From Candidatus Thorarchaeota archaeon (lineage in GTDB: Archaea; Asgardarchaeota; Thorarchaeia; Thorarchaeales; Thorarchaeaceae): 14,714 nucleotides of DNA. The notes beneath the pieces are model-generated. The model made no database searches. It saw only the letters and a list, made by a program, of their open reading frames with translations, and was not told where the DNA came from. Shown piece after piece: positions 1 to 7,193 of this stretch (its first letter is position 1; each line of letters opens with the position of its first letter). The stretch covers positions 1 to 14,714 of the forward strand of contig JAEORN010000221.1 of assembly GCA_016840825.1 (NCBI GenBank). The letters run 5' to 3'. The position numbers were made by a program, and so were the translations under genes.

Positions 1-162
1 ACCCTATTCATCTACTGGTTCCTTGACCAAGGCATCATCAACGGTCCCTACAACAACTTCCAGGACGCCTTCTGGTACGCAAGACCCATTGTCATTGCAG
101 AGCAGCCTGACAGCTGCCCAACTATGCTTGACAACCTTGGCGTTCCCTTCTACTGCAAGTAG
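1..162 (+). CDS. C-terminal fragment of an unidentified protein, possibly caspase-like (C13/C14) peptidase
   Basis: Frame 1 is open from the first base to a TAG at 160-162 and gives 53 residues; the start lies outside the window. The fragment is aromatic-rich (IYWFLDQGI, NNFQDAFWYARP, then a Cys-containing tail ending PFYCK). Every Phe, Tyr and Asn codon ends in C, a bias not seen in the neighbouring beta-helix gene and typical of strongly expressed genes. The pattern of a YWFL helix followed by Gly, a 'DAFWYA' helix and a 'QPDSCPTMLD' turn loosely recalls the end of clostripain/legumain-like peptidase domains, where a helix, an 'EAFxYA' helix and a 'QxPxxxD' turn close the fold. That resemblance is inference only, because the catalytic residues would be upstream. 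A hairpin terminator follows directly. Confidence is for a real coding fragment; the family guess is much weaker. Confidence 0.65.
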   Translation, partial: TLFIYWFLDQGIINGPYNNFQDAFWYARPIVIAEQPDSCPTMLDNLGVPFYCK

Positions 163-460
163 TGAAGTAAGGGCATTATGCCCTTCTTCTTTTTCTTTAT
201 TTCAATATATGCGATCGCTCAAGAAACAGATTATAGCAAATTTTCCAACGGTCTTTCTTTAAGTATGAAACCGGGTACATTATCTGGAACTTTGGAGTAT
301 TTCATGAAAGTAACTAATGTGAGAATGAATTAATATACAAGATAACCTTAGTTCTTCTGGTTTCGCGTGTTGAATCTTGCATAGATTATTGATGCCAAGA
401 ATACTGTTTGGATTCTCTTTGTAGCACTTTGTCCATCTGCGATTAACGGAGGAAATTCTG
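163..460. other. Intergenic region upstream of the beta-helix gene
   Basis: This 298-nt stretch holds the terminator at its left end and the Shine-Dalgarno GGAGGA (448-453) at its right end. In between I see no convincing gene. Short open frames on both strands lack ribosome-binding sites and overlap the beta-helix start. A weak TATA-like TTAATATAC at about 330-338 could direct transcription of the beta-helix gene with a leader of roughly 100 nt, but this is uncertain. Confidence 0.5.
169..203 (+). terminator. Hairpin plus pyrimidine/T-rich tract after the first gene
   Basis: AAGGGCA at 169-175 pairs with TGCCCTT at 179-185 across a 3-nt loop. It is followed by CTTCTTTTTCTTTATTTC, a T-rich run. 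It lies 7 nt after the stop codon of the upstream gene, which fits a transcription terminator. Archaeal RNA polymerase terminates mainly on the U-tract, so the hairpin may add stability or pausing. The arm sequence is nearly the same as in the hairpin at 2943-2961. Confidence 0.65.
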
Positions 461-2923
461 GTGATACAGAAGAATCGAATATTTCTTAGTGTTGCATGCA
501 TCGCATTGCTTCTTCTCTTGAGTGGAGTAACAACAAGCACTTGCAACAGGTATCCTCTTGGCGATTGTATAGTTGATGAGAATCCTGTAGCATATATTGG
601 AATCGATGATCGAGTTGAAACCAATTCGCTTGTCGAGAATTCTGGAGCTTTTATTATAGACTCTGGGGTAAGGCATTCAAAGTTGTTTACCTTATCTGCT
701 ACACCTCACGATCCTATACTTATCGTGAATGATACCGACTTTGCTGATCAAGCGGCAGATGAAGGATGGTCCGGGGATGGATCAGCTGAAACTCCCTATA
801 CCATCGAAAACTACTTGATTAATGGTTCTGCAGCTGACGGAATAAAGATCGCTGATACCACTGTATACTTTGTGATTTACTCTTGTGAGCTGGTCAATAG
901 TAGTTGGAGTGGAATTTGTCTAGACAACGTCACTCATGGTGAAGTAAACAGTAGCTTATGTCGTGACAACACCGACTATGGCATTTCGATATACCAATCA
1001 AACTATACTCTGATTACTGATAATACAATCCAGAACAATCAAGATGGGGGAATTGATATTGGAAAAGCCTACACTTCTGATCCATTCTTCCTTGAGATAT
1101 CCCACAATATCATTACTGACAATAATGATTGTGGCATTGAGGGAATCCTTCACAACTCAGTGATTGCATATAATGACATATCCAATCATACCTATGGCAT
1201 CTATCTTAATAGTGATAGTTCAGAAATCAATGATAATAATATCACAATGAGTTTCGATGCTGGTATCCAGCTTATGTATTTTCAGAACACAATCTTAGAT
1301 CATAATCGATTCTCAGACACTGATGGATTTGGAATTTGTCTATTCCAGTCAGTAAACAATACTATAACTAACAATATTCTATGGGACTGTGGATTTGGTT
1401 ATCGTTCCCCAACGGATGCTTTAGAATATTGCAAACAGACTCTTGTCGAGAACAATCTCATAAACGGGAAGGCACTCATATTTCTACAAGACGAAGTTGA
1501 TGTCGTGATTGACAGTTCTCCCACTGTTGGTCAAATAGTCCTTCTCAATTGCTCTGAAGTTCATATCAAACAACAGGAGATGGTTAATTGCACTGTAGGT
1601 TTGTACCTAACACATTGCAACAATGTAACACTCGAGGAAGTCACCAGTACAAATCATCGTGCATGTGGTATGTTTATCACAGATGGATCTAATGTGACAA
1701 TCAAAAACTGTGACATTTCAAGAAACAAGGGATATACTGGAATGGAAACATTCTATTCCTATGGTGCGAGTCTTTATTTGAACGACCTATCAAACGTAAC
1801 TATTCTATCATCTATTATATCTGAAAATGGAATTCTAGGTGTTTATGGCGACAATATAGATTACATCACTGTCGATAGCTGCACACTAAATGACAATTAC
1901 TATATTGGTTTGGATCTCACTGGGTTTGTAGACTATTGCACCATAAACGGAAACACCGCTTGTGGAAACGGATTTGACGGGATCAAGACCTATGGACACA
2001 ACTACACAATCTCGAGCAATAATGTTAGCTATAACTCGCAGCACGGTATCTCATCTCTCGGCCAATTCTATCTCATCGAAAACAATACTGCGTCATTTAA
2101 TTCCGAGTCGGGCATCTTTTTTGGAACAAGAACAGGATTAGCTTCTCCAGTTACTTACAGCACAATCATTGATAATCTTCTACAGAACAACACCATTGGC
2201 ATCATCCTCTGTGCTTCCTACAATGTTGTTTGCAACAATACTATACAAGCACAATGGGCTGATGACAGCTATTGCGTGGAGATAGCTCACTCCGGATTTT
2301 CACCGACCTTCTATCCAGCTGTGAATAATACTGTCACATGGAATGACTTCATATCCTTCAGATCGTCTTGGGTGGACGATTGTTCTTTCCATGGTATCGG
2401 GATTAATACGACCATAGAATACAACTACTATTCGACCTATGATGGAACTGATTCGAATCAAGATGGCATAGGTGATAGTATCTTCTATGCAGGACCGAAC
2501 GATCCCTATCCTGTGATGCTTCCACGGGGCTCAGATCCCATCTTCTTGCAAGAACCGAGTAATCAGATATCTAACACTGGCATAGTTAGTTATGACGTGA
2601 ATGCGACAGCCAGACCTCCCGGTGTTCATCATTGGTGGATTAACGATACAACTCATTTCAGTATCAGTACTTATGGTTTCATAACCAACGCAAGCTCAAT
2701 TACACCGGGTAGCTATGGATTGGAAATTCGTGTTTATGATTACGAGGGACGATTCACGTCTGCAGTGATCTCAATTGTGATCTCTGAACCATCTACTCCT
2801 ACTACCACCAACACACTAGAACCGTTCCCTCCCGAGATCATGATGCTTGTCATTGTTCTTGCTGGTGCAGCAGTGGCTGTAGTACTTGTCATCTACTACC
2901 TTCGGAGGAGAAAGCCCTCTTAG
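461..2923 (+). CDS. Secreted, membrane-anchored parallel beta-helix repeat protein (NosD/pectate-lyase-like fold)
   Basis: An 820-aa cell-surface protein. The GTG start is fixed by GGAGGA 7 nt upstream. Residues 1-27 form a signal peptide (Lys/Arg, then a hydrophobic Leu-rich core). A short domain around residues 85-150, with 'GWSGDGSAETPYTIENY', precedes a long series of about 22-25-residue beta-helix coils (about 150-650). Their signature is N-N-x-I followed by GI-x-L (ITDNTIQNN, GIYL, NTITNNI). An Asp-rich loop D661-GTDSNQDGIGD, then 'DPYPVM', resembles the Ca-binding end cap common in archaeal NosD-like proteins. Residues about 690-785 look like a cadherin/Ig-type beta-sandwich. A Thr/Pro stalk, one membrane helix (792-813) and an RRRK tail follow. 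Many N-x-S/T sequons suggest heavy glycosylation. The likely role is a surface-displayed carbohydrate-binding, adhesive or structural protein. No polysaccharide-lyase active site could be assigned, so enzyme activity is unproven. Confidence 0.9.
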   Translation: MIQKNRIFLSVACIALLLLLSGVTTSTCNRYPLGDCIVDENPVAYIGIDDRVETNSLVENSGAFIIDSGVRHSKLFTLSATPHDPILIVNDTDFADQAADEGWSGDGSAETPYTIENYLINGSAADGIKIADTTVYFVIYSCELVNSSWSGICLDNVTHGEVNSSLCRDNTDYGISIYQSNYTLITDNTIQNNQDGGIDIGKAYTSDPFFLEISHNIITDNNDCGIEGILHNSVIAYNDISNHTYGIYLNSDSSEINDNNITMSFDAGIQLMYFQNTILDHNRFSDTDGFGICLFQSVNNTITNNILWDCGFGYRSPTDALEYCKQTLVENNLINGKALIFLQDEVDVVIDSSPTVGQIVLLNCSEVHIKQQEMVNCTVGLYLTHCNNVTLEEVTSTNHRACGMFITDGSNVTIKNCDISRNKGYTGMETFYSYGASLYLNDLSNVTILSSIISENGILGVYGDNIDYITVDSCTLNDNYYIGLDLTGFVDYCTINGNTACGNGFDGIKTYGHNYTISSNNVSYNSQHGISSLGQFYLIENNTASFNSESGIFFGTRTGLASPVTYSTIIDNLLQNNTIGIILCASYNVVCNNTIQAQWADDSYCVEIAHSGFSPTFYPAVNNTVTWNDFISFRSSWVDDCSFHGIGINTTIEYNYYSTYDGTDSNQDGIGDSIFYAGPNDPYPVMLPRGSDPIFLQEPSNQISNTGIVSYDVNATARPPGVHHWWINDTTHFSISTYGFITNASSITPGSYGLEIRVYDYEGRFTSAVISIVISEPSTPTTTNTLEPFPPEIMMLVIVLAGAAVAVVLVIYYLRRRKPS

Positions 2924-2942
2924 TAGCTAAGTCGGTTTGAGT

Positions 2943-2970
2943 GAAGGGCTGGAAGCCCTTCCTCTCTTTT
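2943..2970 (+). terminator. Perfect 8-bp hairpin plus T-rich tail after the beta-helix gene
   Basis: GAAGGGCT (2943-2950) pairs perfectly with AGCCCTTC (2954-2961) across a GGA loop, followed by CTCTCTTTT. It lies about 20 nt after the stop of the beta-helix gene and looks like an intrinsic-type terminator. Its arms share AAGGGC/GCCCTT with the hairpin at 169-185. Confidence 0.7.
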
Positions 2971-3005
2971 CATAATAGTCAAGCAATCAAATGGGTCATT
3001 TCACA

Positions 3006-3299
3006 TTACAATTCTTCTTTCTGAATGGCTCTTGATGTTTCAATATCAGTTTCTGCTCTCTCAGTAAGAACTTCACTCTTTGGTATTGTCTTTACTCTAT
3101 AGCAGCCCGATGCAGGGTAAAGCATCATGGCAATCGTCAGAAGAATCAGTTCAAGCCATGATCCTTCACCAGCAAGAACGAATCCATACCCTATATAGAA
3201 GACAATGAGAACGAATACTGTCCAGCAGACCCACCAATACTTGAATCGAGGTTTAGGGTAATGCCATTTCTCCTCGGATTGAATCTCATCATCTCCCAT
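3006..3299 (-). CDS. Small two-helix membrane protein, unknown function
   Basis: A 97-aa protein with a charged, Trp/Lys/Pro-containing N-terminus (about 1-20) and two hydrophobic segments. The first is residues 21-43, starting YWWVCWTVFV; the second is 47-66, with LELILLTIAMML. A charged cytoplasm-like tail (67-97) follows. I do not recognise the family. The ATG at 3299 has no clear Shine-Dalgarno. A TATATA stretch lies only 7-13 nt upstream, too close to serve as its own promoter box, so it may be read through from the DUF362 gene 47 nt upstream on the same strand. Its 3' end faces the end of the beta-helix gene, with only the terminator region between them. Confidence 0.7.
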   Translation of the reverse strand: MGDDEIQSEEKWHYPKPRFKYWWVCWTVFVLIVFYIGYGFVLAGEGSWLELILLTIAMMLYPASGCYRVKTIPKSEVLTERAETDIETSRAIQKEEL

Positions 3300-3346
3300 G
3301 TGGTCTATATATCATCGAGTTGATATGAATCTTCATAGCCTGTAAA

Positions 3347-4408
3347 TTATGGGCTCCAGAAGACTACACCTGAATCCGTTCGTTCGCTTTGTAGTATGCC
3401 TTTCTTTACTCTCCGTTGAAGGTTCGTATAGATGATTTTCGAACGCTCTTTTGCACGTGCATCAGCCTTACTCATAGCCTCTTCAACCTCAACTAGTGAT
3501 CTTTTATTTGGTAGCGCAAAGAACCCACTTTTGATAAGGTTGGTCAGTGCGGCTGTTGGAGACCATGCTCGTGGACGTTCTGAGAACTTCTTTTTTAATT
3601 GAATGAATACCTTGTCACAGCGCTCTTTCATATCGTCAAGCGATTCACCAACGATGTCAATCTTATCCATCTCTGAGGTTCCGTATCCCTTTTCAGCAAA
3701 GGCTTTGATTGTTTCATGTTTGGATAGATTGAGACCGGCAAGGAAGGCTCCAACAGTTTCCACTGCAACCGGGTCTCTACCCACCGCAATGATATCTGTA
3801 GGAAGGCTATCATTATGATGACAGAAACGGCTTCCATCTAGAATCGAGAGATCAATCCCACCAATTGCTTCATGAAGTTGGGTCAACAGGTTATAGAATA
3901 TCTCGTTCTTGTGATACTGTGCCTTCTTCTGGGTTGGAGGCAGACCAAAGAGATTCTTTAGGATACTACCCTTGTTGTAGCTTCTTAGAACATGAGTTGA
4001 AACGAACACTCTTGGTTTGAGAATGATCTTTGATAGGTCGAGGACGACATCACGGATTGGATTGTCTATCCGTAGTGAGAACGTATCAGTGTCTTGAGAA
4101 AGATCGAATGGGACCACTCGATCATTGAATAGGTCCTGCCAGATATCAAGTCGTTCTATTCCCTTTCCCCGATAGTTGTCAGATTCTGCAAGGTATACTT
4201 TCGGGCTAGCATTAAAGGCATTGACAATATCCCGAACAACATCTACTGTGGAATGATGTGGCCCATTTACACTAAAGACTCCGACCTTGATGACAGCTTC
4301 TCGAAGCTCATTATTCAAATCATCAATCCCACCGATAAGGTCGATAGCCTCACGTACTGGTGATTCACGATTCTTTCTAAGGTCTACAAGTGCCACGACA
4401 GAACTCAA
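3347..4408 (-). CDS. Divergent DUF362 family protein with C-terminal extension
   Basis: A 353-aa protein. The TTG start at 4408 is well supported by GGAGG (4416-4420) spaced 7 nt away. Two stretches mark the DUF362 fold: 'LKNLFGLPPTQKKAQYHK' at residues 150-167 and 'GRDPVAVET' at 210-218. Both match equivalent positions in the second DUF362 gene of this window (LKNQFGLLPRKGKAAYH, GRNPVSVDA). The typical early IKPN motif is replaced by 'VGVFSVNGPHHST' (42-54). The last 120 or so residues are Lys/Arg-rich and not part of the core domain. No CxxCxxC ferredoxin motif is present, unlike some family members. DUF362 proteins are often near iron-sulfur or redox genes, but the biochemical role is unknown; nothing here defines a substrate. 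It probably precedes the small membrane gene at 3299-3006. Confidence 0.85.
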   Translation of the reverse strand: MSSVVALVDLRKNRESPVREAIDLIGGIDDLNNELREAVIKVGVFSVNGPHHSTVDVVRDIVNAFNASPKVYLAESDNYRGKGIERLDIWQDLFNDRVVPFDLSQDTDTFSLRIDNPIRDVVLDLSKIILKPRVFVSTHVLRSYNKGSILKNLFGLPPTQKKAQYHKNEIFYNLLTQLHEAIGGIDLSILDGSRFCHHNDSLPTDIIAVGRDPVAVETVGAFLAGLNLSKHETIKAFAEKGYGTSEMDKIDIVGESLDDMKERCDKVFIQLKKKFSERPRAWSPTAALTNLIKSGFFALPNKRSLVEVEEAMSKADARAKERSKIIYTNLQRRVKKGILQSERTDSGVVFWSP

Positions 4409-4503
4409 CTAGATGCCTCCAGATTGAAAATCAGTGTAAAAGGTCTTGGTGCTGAATGATAAACATGATTCTCAGAAATTATGAGTGATAGGGAATTACG
4501 CAT

Positions 4504-5115
4504 CTAAATTTGACTTTTCGCTTCTTCCTCCTTATTCCACCACTTGTCTTGTTCAGATTCGCTATCCTTCCACGGCCCCTTTACATTCCAAGGTCCAGCG
4601 AATCGAATTAGAAGTAGCCCAATAATTAGCTGGATTGGGATAGGCCCAACATATACAAAATTCTCAGTTTGCTGTATATACTCCTGAAGGTACCAGCTGT
4701 ATGCCTGCCATGCCATTAAAACCGGTAGTATCAAAGTAAGAACTCCAGAAAGAAGTGCGCTCTTTTTTGAAGCATCTCCTTTGCAAAACCTCACAACTTG
4801 AATAGCAAAGAGAATGTTGAATATACACAACAATGAAGTGGATAGCATTACAGCTGGCTCAAGTATATGGAACCCTCCTCCCATAGCTCCCATTGTTCCT
4901 GAATTCTCATTCCAATGGTCAGGCAAATAGATCCAGGTGATAGCTACTAATGAGATATCTACTACCCACTCTTCTCCTGTTCTAGTTCCTCCATGGAACA
5001 TTGACATTACAGGCAATGCAAGCGTGACAAAGAGAATGATTCCAATGATTTGCTGTTGGGTTAGAGAATGAATCCTATTCTTGAAGACCTCCACCTGACC
5101 ATACACCAAGTGCAT
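4504..5115 (-). CDS. Four-helix integral membrane protein, unknown function
   Basis: A 203-aa protein with hydrophobic segments at about residues 23-40, 84-108, 119-140 and 157-173. Between the first two lies a long polar loop rich in Gly, Trp and acidic residues (HGGTRTGEEW, then GTMGAMGGGFH). The C-terminal tail (174-203) is hydrophilic and Trp/Lys/Glu-rich (PWNVKGPW, DKWWNKEEE), so probably cytoplasmic. I do not recognise the family. The ATG at 5115 has no strong Shine-Dalgarno. The gene sits between methyltransferase A (79 nt upstream) and the DUF362 gene (95 nt downstream), all on the minus strand, so co-transcription is possible but the gaps are not operon-tight. Confidence 0.75.
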   Translation of the reverse strand: MHLVYGQVEVFKNRIHSLTQQQIIGIILFVTLALPVMSMFHGGTRTGEEWVVDISLVAITWIYLPDHWNENSGTMGAMGGGFHILEPAVMLSTSLLCIFNILFAIQVVRFCKGDASKKSALLSGVLTLILPVLMAWQAYSWYLQEYIQQTENFVYVGPIPIQLIIGLLLIRFAGPWNVKGPWKDSESEQDKWWNKEEEAKSQI

Positions 5116-5194
5116 ATTGCATTAGAGACTTATTTTCCTTCTTAACCTAGCAGCCAATATGGATCCATTCAAGAAGTAGTATTAGCAGTGCAGG

Positions 5195-6022
5195 TTACTG
5201 ATCATAGGTGTGTTTCTTCGCTACAACTATCAGAGAATTTGGAATGATTTGGTTTGCATTGATGAATTCCTCATTCCTCCACTTTGCATCTGAATAAGGT
5301 ATGGCATCGGATGGAAGATTCATCATCTCTTCTCTGGAATATCCCTTCGGTTCTTCTATCCTGTTTATCACAAATCCTGCATCGCATAATGCATTCAAAA
5401 TCTGACCAAGTCGCCAAGATGTACTCTCGAAGGTGGCAATTCTCTCGCCGGTTCTCTTCTCCCATTCCCATCTCCCTCGTTTTGTATCAAAGTAACTAGC
5501 TATCTTTGTGAAGTCCTTCTTCTCTAGAGCTTCTCCAAGTACCAGCCAGATGGGGTGTGCCATACATGTGATCAACCTACCTCCCTTCCTTAGGACTCGA
5601 GCACATTCAACGAACACCTTGCTGATATTCGATGCATAATTCATGGCGTGGGATGAAACAATCAAATCGAATTCATCATCACGAATGATTGACAGGTCCT
5701 CCATGTCGCACTTTAGGAATCTAATCTCTCTTTTCTCTCGCCTAGCTAGCTTTCTTGCGAACTCCAACTGACTTTCGGATTGATCTATGGCAGTTACAGA
5801 CTTTGCGCCATGTTTGCTCAAGACGATGGAATTCTGCCCGCCTCCACAACCGATGTCTAGGACATCGAGTCCTGTTACATTTCCAATTATGCCCAGCTCA
5901 TTATCTCCTGGACCATATGGATTGTAGTGAAAGTTATTTAGAGAAATCCTTGTGAATTCTTGATAGTATGCTGCAAGTCTGTTCCAAGAAGCTTCATTGA
6001 TCTTGTTAGGGGATTCTATCAT
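5195..6022 (-). CDS. Class I SAM-dependent methyltransferase, copy A
   Basis: A 275-aa protein with a Rossmann-type methyltransferase core. Motif I is VLDIGCGGG at residues 54-62, the acidic residue that binds the SAM ribose is D80 (TAIDQS), the adenine-contact motif is CDMEDL (105-110), and 'FDLIVSSHAMNY' is at 118-129. The N-terminal 'SWNRLAAYYQ' segment and C-terminal 'EEPKGYSREE' lie outside the core and probably shape the substrate pocket. The family (Methyltransf_11/25-like) mostly acts on small molecules or lipids; the substrate cannot be read here. ATG 6022 is chosen because AAAGGGGGGA lies 9 nt upstream (6032-6037 on the other strand), and a TATA-like TTATATTTA sits at 6097-6105. It is the tandem paralogue of the gene at 6245-7051; the two proteins look more than half identical by eye. 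Confidence 0.9.
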   Translation of the reverse strand: MIESPNKINEASWNRLAAYYQEFTRISLNNFHYNPYGPGDNELGIIGNVTGLDVLDIGCGGGQNSIVLSKHGAKSVTAIDQSESQLEFARKLARREKREIRFLKCDMEDLSIIRDDEFDLIVSSHAMNYASNISKVFVECARVLRKGGRLITCMAHPIWLVLGEALEKKDFTKIASYFDTKRGRWEWEKRTGERIATFESTSWRLGQILNALCDAGFVINRIEEPKGYSREEMMNLPSDAIPYSDAKWRNEEFINANQIIPNSLIVVAKKHTYDQ

Positions 6023-6096
6023 TCAGATATTCCCCCCTTTTCATTCATTTCTATTTGCATTTTCCTGCGAATACCATTCTGCACTTCACGATATGA

Positions 6097-6105
6097 TAAA
6101 TATAA
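6097..6105 (-). promoter_or_regulatory. TATA-like box for methyltransferase A
   Basis: TTATATTTA on the minus strand lies about 75-83 nt upstream of the ATG at 6022. Initiation about 25 nt downstream would leave a leader of about 50 nt that includes the G-rich ribosome-binding site. This implies methyltransferase A can be transcribed separately from its upstream twin. Confidence 0.4.
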
Positions 6106-6244
6106 GTCAATTCTAACACAGATTCTTTCTAGCAAAGGCTACTATTTTCCTCCATGCTGGCAATCCACATTCATTTTCACCATCCGGCTAATTAACCATA
6201 TTTCTTGATGCATGACTTACAGCCACATACGGAATCAATGAACA

Positions 6245-7051
6245 TTATCGCGTCTTTACCGCGGATATTATCATAGCACTAGGTATGATTCTATTTGCTC
6301 TAATGAAATTCGTATTGATATTACCAATGTCAACATAAGGGATGTCATCAGCAGGGAGCGATTCGAGTTCCTTCTCCGAATATCCTCGGGGTTCCTCAAA
6401 TCGTTCGATTTGAAAACCTGTGCCTATCAGGCCATTTATGATATGTTCCAATCTCCAAGACTTGGAGTGGAAAGTAGCGACTGGTTCTCCTGGAGCTTTC
6501 TCCCAATCCCAGATATCATCAATACCATCGAAGTAGTTCGTTAGTTTAGACAAGTCATTGTTCTCGAGGACTCCCTCCAAGACGATCCATAGAGGGTGAT
6601 TCAAGCATATCACCAATCGCCCTTCGTTTCTTAGTAATCTCTCGCACTCTTCGAATACTTTTCTGATATTCGAAGCATAATTCATTGCATGTGAAGATAC
6701 AATCAGGTCGAAGGATCCATTCTCCAATTCGTACATGTCCTCCATATCCTGTTTCAAGAATCTCACATCAATGCCGAGGTCTTCAGATAATGCCCTTGCG
6801 TACTCCAGTTGTTTCATTGATTGGTCTATTCCAACAACTGAGTTTGCTCCCTGATTCTTCAAAACGATGGAGTTCTGTCCTCCTCCGCATCCAATCTCAA
6901 GTACATCGAGCCCGAACACATCACCTATGATTTTGAGCTGATTCTCCCCTGGGGCGTATGCTCCATAGTGAAAGTTATTGAGGGAGATTCTGCGGGAGTT
7001 CTGATAGTACTCAGATAGTCTATCCCATGCCTCCTCATTCTGCTTCTTCAC
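6245..7051 (-). CDS. Class I SAM-dependent methyltransferase, copy B
   Basis: A 268-aa paralogue of the gene at 5195-6022, sharing long identical blocks: 'RISLNNFHY', 'IGCGGGQNSIVL', 'FDLIVSSHAMNYASNI'. Motif I is VLEIGCGGG at residues 50-58, with Glu where copy A has Asp in the second position. The acidic SAM ligand is D76, and QDMEDM is at 101-106. The GTG start at 7051 is supported by AGGTGAT on the minus strand (7057-7063). The region between the two copies (6023-6244) contains copy A's own promoter, so these are duplicated genes with separate expression, not a single fused unit. Divergence is concentrated after residue 150 and at the C-terminus, which suggests different substrates. It is transcribed divergently from the nuclease gene. 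Confidence 0.9.
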   Translation of the reverse strand: MKKQNEEAWDRLSEYYQNSRRISLNNFHYGAYAPGENQLKIIGDVFGLDVLEIGCGGGQNSIVLKNQGANSVVGIDQSMKQLEYARALSEDLGIDVRFLKQDMEDMYELENGSFDLIVSSHAMNYASNIRKVFEECERLLRNEGRLVICLNHPLWIVLEGVLENNDLSKLTNYFDGIDDIWDWEKAPGEPVATFHSKSWRLEHIINGLIGTGFQIERFEEPRGYSEKELESLPADDIPYVDIGNINTNFIRANRIIPSAMIISAVKTR

Positions 7052-7164
7052 GTAATATCACCTATCAACAATATCAATTTAGAATATGAAGCATCATAAA
7101 ATAGTTAGTAGATACGCAGCTGACTGGGATGTGTTGCTGGGAGAATACTCCACGATTACTGGAG

Positions 7165-7173
7165 CATATATTG
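7165..7173 (+). promoter_or_regulatory. TATA-like box for the nuclease gene
   Basis: CATATATTG, preceded by purine-rich GGAG, is centred about 25-28 nt before the ATG at 7194. That is the distance expected for a leaderless archaeal transcript starting at the ATG. It supports the 7194 start over the longer open frame beginning at 7086. Confidence 0.45.
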
Positions 7174-7193
7174 TTGAACACGCAAAAACATGT

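Noticed and set aside
163..460. Possible tRNA or structured RNA in the intergenic region
   Set aside because: No cloverleaf, TΨC-like GTTCRA block or extended pairing was found apart from the terminator hairpin.
280..676. Two minus-strand open frames over the upstream region and start of the beta-helix gene
   Set aside because: They overlap the signal-peptide coding region, lack ribosome-binding sites and show no recognisable features.
1000..2300. Repetitive Asn-rich stretches as a possible DNA tandem repeat or CRISPR-like array
   Set aside because: The repetition is at protein level (beta-helix coils). The DNA units differ in sequence and length, with no regular identical repeats or spacers.
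7086..7193. N-terminal 36-residue extension of the nuclease
   Set aside because: There is no ribosome-binding site or suitably placed TATA box before 7086. The segment contains the probable promoters of both divergent genes, and the family normally begins with the membrane helix.
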